Source: CAYXDO01 sp964463485
GTDB taxonomy: Bacteria > Myxococcota > Kuafuiibacteriia > Kuafuiibacteriales > Kuafuiibacteriaceae
Length of the DNA: 64,000 bases
Direction of reading: 5' to 3'
NCBI GenBank assembly: GCA_964463485.1
Contig: CAYXDO010000007.1
Location: 62,001-126,000, forward strand
Shown here: positions 24,634 through 31,944 of the stretch, one piece after another
Layout of the letters: each line of letters begins with the position of its first letter
Position numbering within the stretch: position 1 is the stretch's first letter
Made by a program: the position numbers and the translations under genes
The notes under the pieces: model-generated
Databases searched by the model: none
Told to the model about the DNA's origin: nothing
Seen by the model: the letters and a program-made list of their open reading frames with translations, nothing else

Positions 24634-25617
24634 ATGGGTGGTGCCGCCCTTGCTTCCGTTTCGAGCTGGGCGGACGATGGGCTCGACGTGAGGGTCGGCG
24701 TTGTATGGATTGTCTCGGCGTTGGTCTCAGGCCCTCGCGCGCTGCTCGGGTCGCTCGCGCTCCTCTGCCTGCCTGGGATTGCGATGGGGAAGTGTCCCCC
24801 TCACGAGGAGCTCTTCAGGTCGGCCACCGACGCGCGTTTGGAGGCTCATGAGCGCGGCTACGCGATCTGGTGCCTCGCGGCGTCCCCTGAGTTGCGCACG
24901 GACTCACGGGTTCGTGCGTTGATCCGCTCCGCGCTGGAGAATACCGAGGCGCCGGTGCGTGAGGCCGCGGCTCAGGCCGCAGGGCTGATCCCGAATGAGT
25001 GGCCGCGCATCGTTCCGCTCTTCGAAGACCCAGACCCGAGAGTGCGCGCGGCCGCGGTTTCGACTGTCCTGGGTGTCGGCGGCGCGGAAGATCAAGCGCG
25101 AGCGCGCGCGGCGATCGCGTCCGTCGAGCGAGCGCTCGGGGCCAAGCACGCGAAGGACAGAGCTCGGGCGGTCGAATCCTGGAGCGCACTGGTCACCTAC
25201 GAGTGTGCCCCGGTCGGGCCTCTGCTCTCGAGGCTCGCCTCCGAGAGCGCGAGCAGCGTGCAACGAGCGATGGTGGGGGCGCTCGCCGAGCGCCTCTCGC
25301 GGGGCGGTCTGGAGGCGCCAGGGCGAAATGAGATCGGCGCTGCGCTCGTGAAGACGCTCTCGGCCGCCGACGCCAGGGTGAGAATCGCGAGCGCGCGGGG
25401 GCTCCAATTCCTGGCTTGGCCCGCGTCACCCGACCGACGAGACTCGGTGACGCCTTGGATCGACGCGCTCTCCGCAGCAGCAAAATCAGACCGAGATCAG
25501 CGAGTGCGGAAGGCGGCTTGTACCTCGCTCGCCGTGTTCGAGCGGCTGAGGCGAAGTGTGTCCACAGCGACCACTTCGGAGCCCTCGAGCGGCGAGGGCG
25601 CCTGTCCTCGGGAGTGA
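24634..25617 (+). CDS. Exported HEAT-repeat protein
   Basis: A 327-residue protein. A hydrophobic stretch near residues 35-52 (GSLALLCLPGIAMGK) looks like a signal peptide, which suggests that the real start may be downstream of ATG 24634, at one of several GTG/TTG codons; I could not decide. The rest is HEAT-like: PVREAAAQAAGLIPNEWPRI, PRVRAAAVSTVLGVGG, ARVRIASARGLQFLA and QRVRKAACTSLAVFERL. It lies directly after the solenoid gene, on the same strand, and probably in the same transcript. Function unknown. Confidence 0.7.
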   Translation: MGGAALASVSSWADDGLDVRVGVVWIVSALVSGPRALLGSLALLCLPGIAMGKCPPHEELFRSATDARLEAHERGYAIWCLAASPELRTDSRVRALIRSALENTEAPVREAAAQAAGLIPNEWPRIVPLFEDPDPRVRAAAVSTVLGVGGAEDQARARAAIASVERALGAKHAKDRARAVESWSALVTYECAPVGPLLSRLASESASSVQRAMVGALAERLSRGGLEAPGRNEIGAALVKTLSAADARVRIASARGLQFLAWPASPDRRDSVTPWIDALSAAAKSDRDQRVRKAACTSLAVFERLRRSVSTATTSEPSSGEGACPRE

Positions 25618-25670
25618 AGGCGTCCGAGGGTCGAGCGCCGAAGGTCGCACCGGAATCGTCCGCGACTGGT

Positions 25671-27257
25671 TCAGCTCGAGGGGTCTGATGAGTCTCGAGT
25701 CTTCGCTACCTTGGCTTTGGTCTCCCGCACTTCCTCCAACGTCTGCTCCAGCAGGTCGAGGACTCGAGTTTCCTGCCGTCCGCGAACCAGGCATTCTAGC
25801 CGAGCCCTCATGGCTTCGTCGCTCAGGTCCCTTCTGCCCGCATGGGCTGCCTTGCGGGCTCGCTGCAGCCATCGGCCGGCCGACTCATACCTTCTCTGCA
25901 AGGCATCGCGAGCTTGGCGCACGGAGTGTTCGAGGTCTTCCTCGACCTCGAGCAGGGGCCGTGGCGGCCCCGACTGTTCAGGCTCTTCGAGCTCGGGTGT
26001 CGGCTCGGCCCATTCCTTGGACCTACGAAGCTTCCGGACGTACTCACGCGTCTCTTTCAGTTTGATGCGTCTCGTTGCATCTTGAAAGGCGTTTCGGCCG
26101 GCATTCAGGGGCCCTGCGAGGGCATCCGCGAGCGGGAGCGCCGCGGAGGCCAACGTCGATCGCGCAACTTCCACGTGCGACCAGCGCAGGCGAAGCTCTT
26201 CGACCTCGGCGAGGGTCGTGGCTCTTTCGGCCTTCGCGCGTAGCTCCTGTGCGAGCGAGATAGTCTCGGCAAGGATCTCCTCGTTGCTCTTCCATGACTT
26301 GGTCAGCTCAAACCGGCTGCGCCAGGCCATGATCCGAATCCCGCAAATCGCTTCACGCAAGGAGTCGCCGGGGTGAGTGGAGAGGCGAACCAGTCGCTCG
26401 AACGCACGACTCATGAAGTCGACGACCCGACTCTTCGTGTCGTGAAACGTGCGTCTGCGCGCCGGCGGTCGGATCCGCTCAGCAAAATCCGGGTCGCCAG
26501 CCACGCCGGCAAAGCCGTTTTCGATCAGGTCGATCAAGGCCACGGACGCCCTGAACTCACCTAGCCTCGACAAGTCCAGAATCTCTTGGACCGTCCGTTC
26601 GCCCGTGACGAGGTCGTCGACTCTGCACAGATTTTTCAAGGGCGATGAGGAGCCTGTCCATGTGAAGAGTGAAGCAGCGTAATCACCGTTCCGAAAGCTG
26701 TCCGGCAAGGGCGCTCGCCGGGTGATGGTGGCATCGCGGGCAGGCATCCGGCGCCTCAGCTCGGGCTCCAAATGGGCCCTGCAGAGACCTTCCATGAGTA
26801 GGGTCTCGGCGCGGATCGGATCGATGATGTCCTCCGGAGGCCCGATCTCGGAGGCTTCGAATTCGTACGCCCCATCCTGCCAGGACCAGAGTCCATGAAT
26901 CGTCTCCGTCGTCTGCAGGCGAAGCATTTCGTCCAGGTCGATCTCTGAAATGGCTCCCATCGATCTCAAGATGCGTCCAAGCTTCTCGGATGCGCGATTT
27001 TGCTCGGCCAGCGCCTCGAGGAGCTGCTCTTCTGAGATCAATCCTGCGCGCACGAGCATCGTCCCGATACGCATATTCGGAGGTCTGGGAAGGGCTTCGG
27101 CAGTGACCACCAGGCCGCGATGAAAGGCGACGCGAACCTGCTCTGGGACTTGGCCAGGGGCCGCGGGCTTTTGCACCGACAGAGTCCCACTCATCGAGCC
27201 GCCGCCGATGAGCTGAAAGACGTCAGTCAAAGGGCGTTCGTCGACCGTTCCCTTCAT
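25671..27257 (-). CDS. DUF4388 (PATAN-type) protein with MshEN-like segment
   Basis: A 528-residue cytoplasmic protein. Residues 1-70 have the DUF4388 signature (VDERPLTDVFQLIGGGSMSG, then LSVQ). Residues 75-125 look like an MshEN/GspE N-terminal segment (IGTMLVRAGLISEEQLLEAL, then LGRILRSMGAISEIDLDEML). The next 50 residues resume the DUF4388 fold (GLWSWQDGAYEFEASE). The C-terminal 220 residues are charged and helical, probably coiled coil. DUF4388 proteins are common in Myxococcota and are thought to act in signalling or motility scaffolds. Function here is inferred only. The gene converges on the HEAT gene. Confidence 0.8.
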   Translation of the reverse strand: MKGTVDERPLTDVFQLIGGGSMSGTLSVQKPAAPGQVPEQVRVAFHRGLVVTAEALPRPPNMRIGTMLVRAGLISEEQLLEALAEQNRASEKLGRILRSMGAISEIDLDEMLRLQTTETIHGLWSWQDGAYEFEASEIGPPEDIIDPIRAETLLMEGLCRAHLEPELRRRMPARDATITRRAPLPDSFRNGDYAASLFTWTGSSSPLKNLCRVDDLVTGERTVQEILDLSRLGEFRASVALIDLIENGFAGVAGDPDFAERIRPPARRRTFHDTKSRVVDFMSRAFERLVRLSTHPGDSLREAICGIRIMAWRSRFELTKSWKSNEEILAETISLAQELRAKAERATTLAEVEELRLRWSHVEVARSTLASAALPLADALAGPLNAGRNAFQDATRRIKLKETREYVRKLRRSKEWAEPTPELEEPEQSGPPRPLLEVEEDLEHSVRQARDALQRRYESAGRWLQRARKAAHAGRRDLSDEAMRARLECLVRGRQETRVLDLLEQTLEEVRETKAKVAKTRDSSDPSS

Positions 27258-27337
27258 CCGATCCCCGGCTCGTCAGCTTGCGCTGGGGCCGCGCGGGAGG
27301 CAATGATCAGCGGAGTGGAGAGCGCGCTTCCGCTTCC

Positions 27338-27637
27338 AGTCTAACGCACGGGTGATGATCAACGCTCTGCCGCTGGCGTCTGCGATTCGGAGCATCGGCG
27401 TCGGAGGTGAGGATTTCGTGTCCCGTCAGCGATCTCGACGATCGACGCGTCGACGACATCGGTGCATCCCGCGAGACGGAGCAATCGACCTCCCTTGCTC
27501 TCCGTTGCGAGGTGTCCGACGGTTCCTCCGACCTTCGAAAGCGAGCGGCGGCATGTCAGTCGAACGGGGGCCCGCCGCTTCGCCCGGGCGAGCAGGGCGT
27601 CCGAGATCTCGATCGTCGTCTTCACGAGATACAGCAT
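27338..27637 (-). pseudogene. Decayed vapBC toxin-antitoxin locus
   Basis: On the minus strand a short frame starts at 27637 with MLYLVKTTIEISDALLARAK, which is the N-terminus of a VapB (DUF2191-type) antitoxin. After about 25 residues it runs into VapC PIN-domain sequence: TDVVDASIVEIADG. Completing the PIN C-terminus requires two frame changes: GHEILTSDAD in a second frame and LRIADASGRALIITRALD in a third. So antitoxin and toxin remnants are joined by deletion and broken by frameshifts. The locus cannot make a functional pair. It fills the 428-base gap between the DUF4388 gene and the MoxR gene. Confidence 0.75.
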
Positions 27638-27685
27638 GCCATACCGTCTGGGATGGGCAAGCCATAGCCAAGGCACATCCAACTC

Positions 27686-28771
27686 ATGGTGGCGCGACGA
27701 AATATGTCCCAACGACGAGCTCGCTTCGTCGCTCCGGTTGATTCTCCGTGCATCCTTGGCCACGGTGCCCTGGTGAACGCGCTCGAGCTCGCCAAGGCCC
27801 TCCCGACCTTGATGGACATTCACCAGGCCACGTTCATTTGGGGGCCTCCCGGAATCGGGAAGAGCTCCGTGGTGAGTCAAGTGGCCGCAACGCACGGCAT
27901 GGAGGTTCGCGACATTCGCCTGGCCATGTGTGATCCGACGGATCTCCGCGGCATCCCGTTTTACGATCCCGAGCACAAGATCGCTCGCTGGGCGCCACCC
28001 GAGTTCCTCCCTCGCGACGGCCGAGGGATCGTGTTTCTCGACGAGCTCAACGCGGCTCCGCCCGCCGTTCAAGCCGCCGCCTACCAACTCGTGCTCGATC
28101 GGAGGCTTGGAGAGTACGAGCTGCCGAAGGGTTGGGCGATCTTGGCGGCAGGCAACCGACACTCGGACATGGGTGTGGTCTTTCGACTCCCGTCACCGCT
28201 CGCCAATCGATTCTGCCACCTCGACCTCGACGTCGATCTCCAGGCGTGGCGAAGGTGGGCTTTTTCGGCCGGCGTTCACGCAGGAGTCATCGGTTTTCTC
28301 AGCTTCCGACCGGAGCTTCTCTTCGTGTTCGACCGCGAGAAAGCCTCCCGCGCTTTCCCGACGCCGAGGAGCTGGGTGTTCGCTGCGCGTGCCTTGTCTT
28401 CTCCGGGCCTCGATCGCCAGAGCCAGCGCGCGGTGGTGGCCGGCTGCGTCGGAGACGGCCCCGCCATCGAGCTGTTGGCGTTCCTCGAGGTCGCCGACAA
28501 GCTGCCTGACCCCGACGCGATCCTCGACGGAAAGATCGACGTCGTGCCGAGAGAGATTTCCGTACTCTACGCACTCATCGGGCGCTTGCTTTACGCGCTC
28601 AAGAACGGCCTGACCGACGAGCGCCGGGATCGCTTCTTGACCTACTCCCTGAAGCTGCCCGCCGAGCTCGCGGTCATGGGCGCCAAAGAGGCCTTTCACC
28701 TCGGCCTGGAGCTCGGTCGCAGCCCGAAGTGGAAGGCCTGGATCGGGAAGTTTGGCGAGTTCGTCGTATGA
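27686..28771 (+). CDS. MoxR-family AAA+ ATPase
   Basis: AAA+ ATPase of 361 residues (from ATG 27686). Walker A GPPGIGKS is at residues 53-60, Walker B GIVFLDELN at about 114-122, followed by the MoxR-typical APPAVQAAAYQLVLDRRLGE and the sensor region AILAAGNR. The arginine-finger region is PSPLANRFCHLDLDVD. The start is uncertain: GTG 27773 would begin MNALELAKALPTLMD, nearer the usual MoxR N-terminus, and neither site has a clear Shine-Dalgarno. Its stop overlaps the VWA gene start (ATGA, 28768-28771). MoxR ATPases act as chaperones that work with VWA-domain partners. Confidence 0.88.
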   Translation: MVARRNMSQRRARFVAPVDSPCILGHGALVNALELAKALPTLMDIHQATFIWGPPGIGKSSVVSQVAATHGMEVRDIRLAMCDPTDLRGIPFYDPEHKIARWAPPEFLPRDGRGIVFLDELNAAPPAVQAAAYQLVLDRRLGEYELPKGWAILAAGNRHSDMGVVFRLPSPLANRFCHLDLDVDLQAWRRWAFSAGVHAGVIGFLSFRPELLFVFDREKASRAFPTPRSWVFAARALSSPGLDRQSQRAVVAGCVGDGPAIELLAFLEVADKLPDPDAILDGKIDVVPREISVLYALIGRLLYALKNGLTDERRDRFLTYSLKLPAELAVMGAKEAFHLGLELGRSPKWKAWIGKFGEFVV

Positions 28772-30171
28772 GCAACCGGAACCCGCGCGAGCGCCTTCAG
28801 CGAGCCCGCGTGGATTTGTTACTCGCTCACCCCTTTTTCGGAAATCTCGCCATGTACCTCGAGCTGACCGAGGTCAAGGCGAGCTGGTGCCCGCGCTTCG
28901 CTAGCGACGGTCGGCATTTGTTCTACGACCCCGAGTTCATCGGGGGGCTCTCCGATCCCGAGGTCGTGTACTGCGTCGGTCACTCGGTCATGCACCTCGC
29001 TCTCGCCCACGCTGCTCGTCGGGTGGGTCGGGAAAAGAAACTCTGGGATCTCGCCACCGACTTCGCCGTCGACGCGATCCTGCTCGCACCCAAGGCCGCG
29101 GGCGGGGAAGGTATGGTCGGACCCAAGGGCTCGTCGTACCGATCCGAGTTCAAAGAAATGGCCGCTGAGGAGATTTATCGGAGGCTCCTCGAGTCGAAGC
29201 GTCGAAAACCGGAGCTCGATCATCATCTGGACGTGGGATCGTCGGGCGGCGGATCGTCGACCGGGGGATCGCAACGAGCCGCTCCGAGGGAAGCGCCGCC
29301 CAAGGATGGCGAGCTTGAAACTCAGGACGAACGGGCCGAGCTCGGGGGCGAGTCCGTCGGCGATCACTCAGTCGCTGAGGGGGACGAGGGAGCTTCAACA
29401 GCCCCGGGCGGAGCGGACGGGGCAAGCACCTCCGAGGGCGCCGTCGAGGGCGCCGCCGACGGCGGCCAGGGCGCGGAGTCGGGGCAAGGGCCGGAGTCGC
29501 CTGGTCGGCCGAGCTGGGCATCGGAGCCCGCGATCGAGCAGGGCGCCGAGGAGACTTGGACTCGGCGAGCCATCGAAGCCGCCACCACCTCCAAGCTGCG
29601 GGGCACGCTGCCCGGATCACTCTCGCGGGCGCTCGAGAAGCTGCTCGAAGCCAAGGTGCCGTGGCAGCAAGTCTTGGCCGAGTTCATTCACGCATTCTTC
29701 AAGAACGACTATCGCTGGATGCCTCCGAACCGAAGGTTCGTGTCGAGCGGAATCTTGTTGCCGTCGGCTCGCGGTGAGCAGCTCAGGATGGTCGTGGCCA
29801 TCGACACCTCGGGCTCCATCTCCGAAGTCCTGCTGACTACGTTTGCGTCCGAGCTCCAAGGCATTCTGGTCGGGGTGCCGGAATTTTGGATCGAAGTCTT
29901 CGGGTGCGACGCGGCGATCTGCTTTCGGCAGACGCTCGAGACGGGTGACTTGTTGGGGCTCCCTTCGTTCGGCGGCGGCGGAGGCACTGACTTTCGGCCG
30001 GTGTTCTCGGCCGTGGAGGCCGAGGCGCTCGCGCCCGAGGTGTTGCTCTACATGACCGATGGTATCGGTCAGTTTCCCGAGAAGGAGCCCGAGTATCCGG
30101 TGCTCTGGCTGATGCCCGAGGGCTCCCAAGTCCAAGTACCCTTCGGCCGCACGCTCATCATGGACCCCTGA
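28768..30171 (+). CDS. VWA-like domain protein with degenerate metallopeptidase domain (DUF2201 type)
   Basis: A 467-residue protein translationally coupled to the MoxR gene. Residues 1-130 resemble the DUF2201 N-terminal metallopeptidase domain, but the expected HExxH reads HSVMH (His72, His76), so the catalytic Glu is replaced by Ser. Residues 155-265 are a low-complexity Gly/Ser/Glu/Ala linker. The C-terminal VWA-like domain starts MVVAIDTSGSIS with the MIDAS DTSGS at 346-350 and later GGGGGTDFRPVF and LYMTDG. MoxR/VWA pairs are known to act together in protein or metal-complex maturation; the target here is unknown. Confidence 0.87.
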   Translation: MSNRNPRERLQRARVDLLLAHPFFGNLAMYLELTEVKASWCPRFASDGRHLFYDPEFIGGLSDPEVVYCVGHSVMHLALAHAARRVGREKKLWDLATDFAVDAILLAPKAAGGEGMVGPKGSSYRSEFKEMAAEEIYRRLLESKRRKPELDHHLDVGSSGGGSSTGGSQRAAPREAPPKDGELETQDERAELGGESVGDHSVAEGDEGASTAPGGADGASTSEGAVEGAADGGQGAESGQGPESPGRPSWASEPAIEQGAEETWTRRAIEAATTSKLRGTLPGSLSRALEKLLEAKVPWQQVLAEFIHAFFKNDYRWMPPNRRFVSSGILLPSARGEQLRMVVAIDTSGSISEVLLTTFASELQGILVGVPEFWIEVFGCDAAICFRQTLETGDLLGLPSFGGGGGTDFRPVFSAVEAEALAPEVLLYMTDGIGQFPEKEPEYPVLWLMPEGSQVQVPFGRTLIMDP

Positions 30172-30214
30172 TCGATCGCGAGCGCGCGGTCGGGCTGCTG
30201 GGTGGTTTTGCCCT

Positions 30215-30266
30215 CAGCAGGCAAGTTTGCCAGCAGGCAAGCTTGCCAGCAGGCAAGCTTGCCAGC
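30215..30266 (+). repeat. Palindrome array, left of the ATPase-nuclease gene
   Basis: Three tandem 16-base units, CAGCAGGCAAGTTTGC then twice CAGCAGGCAAGCTTGC. Each contains a 12-base palindrome GGCAA(G)(T/C)TTGCC: cores at 30220-30231, 30236-30247 and 30252-30263. The array lies between the VWA stop and the start of the next gene. Confidence 0.92.
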
Positions 30267-30293
30267 GACCCTCCTTCAGGTCATCATGGCCTC

Positions 30294-31823
30294 GTGTTTC
30301 ACACGAGCCGACCGGTGACCGCTTCCGCCTTCGTCGATCGTGAAGACATTCTGAGCAAGTTGAGCGACGCCGTAGATCGCCTCGTGGATGGGTCGCCCAA
30401 GTGGATCGCGCTGATCGGTCCGCGTCGAGTCGGCAAGACCAGCGTCCTGCTGGAGTTGGCGCGGCGCCGCGCCGAGAAGGGGGTCTTGTTCCTCGTGCTC
30501 GACCTGCAGGAGGTGGAGCCGGTCTCTCGGGAGGTGTGGCGCTGGTACGCCAGCAAGGTCGCGGAGGCGTTCCTCGGGCCGGAGCTCGAGGCTTCGTTGG
30601 CGGTGATGATGAAGCAGCCGGCCTCTTTCCGGCGTTCGTTGCAGGCGGCGAAGTCCTTTCCCAAACTCTCCCCCTCGACGCGTGCTTTCCTCAACGAGAT
30701 CCCTGACGCGGAGGCCGACGACGCCTTCGTTCGAGCGGCTGTCGCGCTGCCAGAGCAGCTCGCGAAGGATCTCGACCTCAAGATCTTGATTGCCATCGAT
30801 GAGTTTCAAGAGCTCGCTCAGCTCGAGTCCAAACGAGGCGCCAAGTCCCCGTTCCACCTCCTCAGAAGTGTCTGGCAGAGGCACGAGCGCACGTCTTACG
30901 TGATCAGCGGATCGGCGCGCGCCATGCTCACCGAGCTCGTCACGTCCAAGAGCTCGCCCTTCTTTCTCCACTTCGAAGTGCTCGAAGTAGGCCCGTTCTC
31001 GCGTCCCAATGCGATTCGCCTCCTCGTCGTCGGCGGGATTGACGAAGTCCTGGCGGCGTCCATCGCCGACACGCTCGGCGGACATCCGTTCTATCTGCAG
31101 CTGATGGGTGACCAGCTCCATTCCTTGGCCGAGCCCAAAGACGAGTCCGCGCTCAAGGCGGCCCTGCAAGCGCTCGTCTTTTCGAGGACCGGCAGGCTTG
31201 CGCTCTTCTTCCAAAACGAACACGACCGACTCGTTGGGCGGTCCGCGTACCTAGCGGCTACGCTCGACGCGTTGGCTCAAGGAGCTCGGCGGACCTCGGA
31301 GATCGCGGAGCGGATCCGCGCAGCGAGCGGGGACACTTCTCGGTATCTCGAGCGCCTTGGGGACGCCGTCGAGAAACACGAGGATGGCTACGCGCTCGCG
31401 GACCCGGTCTTTTCGGCTTGGCTGAGGTGGCGACAGCCGGGCGGCGCGGTCGTCCCGATGAGCCTGATCGGGGACGAGGCGGAAAAGAGGGTTGCGCAGC
31501 ACCTCGCCGAGCTGGGTTTCGAGCTCGTGTACCAGTCGCGCGCGTCGCGTGGCGCGTTCGACTTGTTGGCGACCCGAGGGTCCCGGCAAGTCGGCATTCA
31601 GGTGAAACGGACGAAATTGCCGCTCCGGTTCAAAAAGACCGAATGGCGCAGGATGCAGGCCGACGCGTCGAGGCTCGGGTGGTCTTGGGTGATCGCAGCG
31701 GTAGGTACGGATTCGAGAGTCACTCTCCTCGATCCTGCTCAGGCGGTCGAACGCCGAGAATTTTCGGTGACGACCGAGGCGTCGATCGAGAAGATCCTGA
31801 GTTGGCTCGACGCTCAGGTCTGA
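30294..31823 (+). CDS. AAA ATPase fused to PD-(D/E)XK nuclease-like domain (ATPase_2/DUF234 type)
   Basis: A 509-residue protein. Residues 20-260 form a STAND/archaeal-type ATPase: VDREDILSKL, Walker A GPRRVGKTS at 42-50 and Walker B LIAIDEFQE with Asp169-Glu170. A sensor-like VISGSARAML and the GGHPFYLQLM helix follow. A winged-helix-like region comes next. The C-terminal domain (about 395-509) has the PD-(D/E)XK pattern: Asp423 in GAFDLLATRG and QVK at 436-438. GTG 30294 is chosen because an upstream TTG start would lie inside the palindrome array. The family is widespread in archaea and mobile regions with poorly known function. The gene is bracketed by palindrome arrays. Confidence 0.85.
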   Translation: MFHTSRPVTASAFVDREDILSKLSDAVDRLVDGSPKWIALIGPRRVGKTSVLLELARRRAEKGVLFLVLDLQEVEPVSREVWRWYASKVAEAFLGPELEASLAVMMKQPASFRRSLQAAKSFPKLSPSTRAFLNEIPDAEADDAFVRAAVALPEQLAKDLDLKILIAIDEFQELAQLESKRGAKSPFHLLRSVWQRHERTSYVISGSARAMLTELVTSKSSPFFLHFEVLEVGPFSRPNAIRLLVVGGIDEVLAASIADTLGGHPFYLQLMGDQLHSLAEPKDESALKAALQALVFSRTGRLALFFQNEHDRLVGRSAYLAATLDALAQGARRTSEIAERIRAASGDTSRYLERLGDAVEKHEDGYALADPVFSAWLRWRQPGGAVVPMSLIGDEAEKRVAQHLAELGFELVYQSRASRGAFDLLATRGSRQVGIQVKRTKLPLRFKKTEWRRMQADASRLGWSWVIAAVGTDSRVTLLDPAQAVERREFSVTTEASIEKILSWLDAQV

Positions 31824-31831
31824 AGGTCGAA

Positions 31832-31886
31832 GGCAGACTTGCCGGCAAGTTTGCCCGCGGCAAGTTTGCCAGCAGGCAAGTTTGCC
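31832..31886 (+). repeat. Palindrome array, right of the ATPase-nuclease gene
   Basis: Four near-identical 12-base palindromes: GGCAGACTTGCC (31832-31843, degenerate) and GGCAAGTTTGCC at 31844-31855, 31859-31870 and 31875-31886, spaced 0 to 4 bases apart. The last spacer AGCA matches the spacer in the left array at 30215-30266. The array starts 9 bases after the gene stop. Confidence 0.92.
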
Positions 31887-31944
31887 AGTGATGACTCGCT
31901 TGGCTAGCACGGCGAGCCGGCGCTGCCACCACGACGCCTCGATT

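Noticed and set aside
27359..28162. Single minus-strand gene running through the vapBC relic into MoxR
   Set aside because: Its upstream half is antisense to the MoxR gene. Only the part from 27637 downward matches toxin-antitoxin sequence, and that part is broken.
30243..30293. TTG start for the ATPase-nuclease gene inside the palindrome array
   Set aside because: It would translate the repeat. GTG 30294 begins just before the conserved ATPase region.
30215..31886. CRISPR array
   Set aside because: The palindromes are 12 bases with 0-4-base spacers, there are no unique spacers of 25-40 bases and no cas genes.
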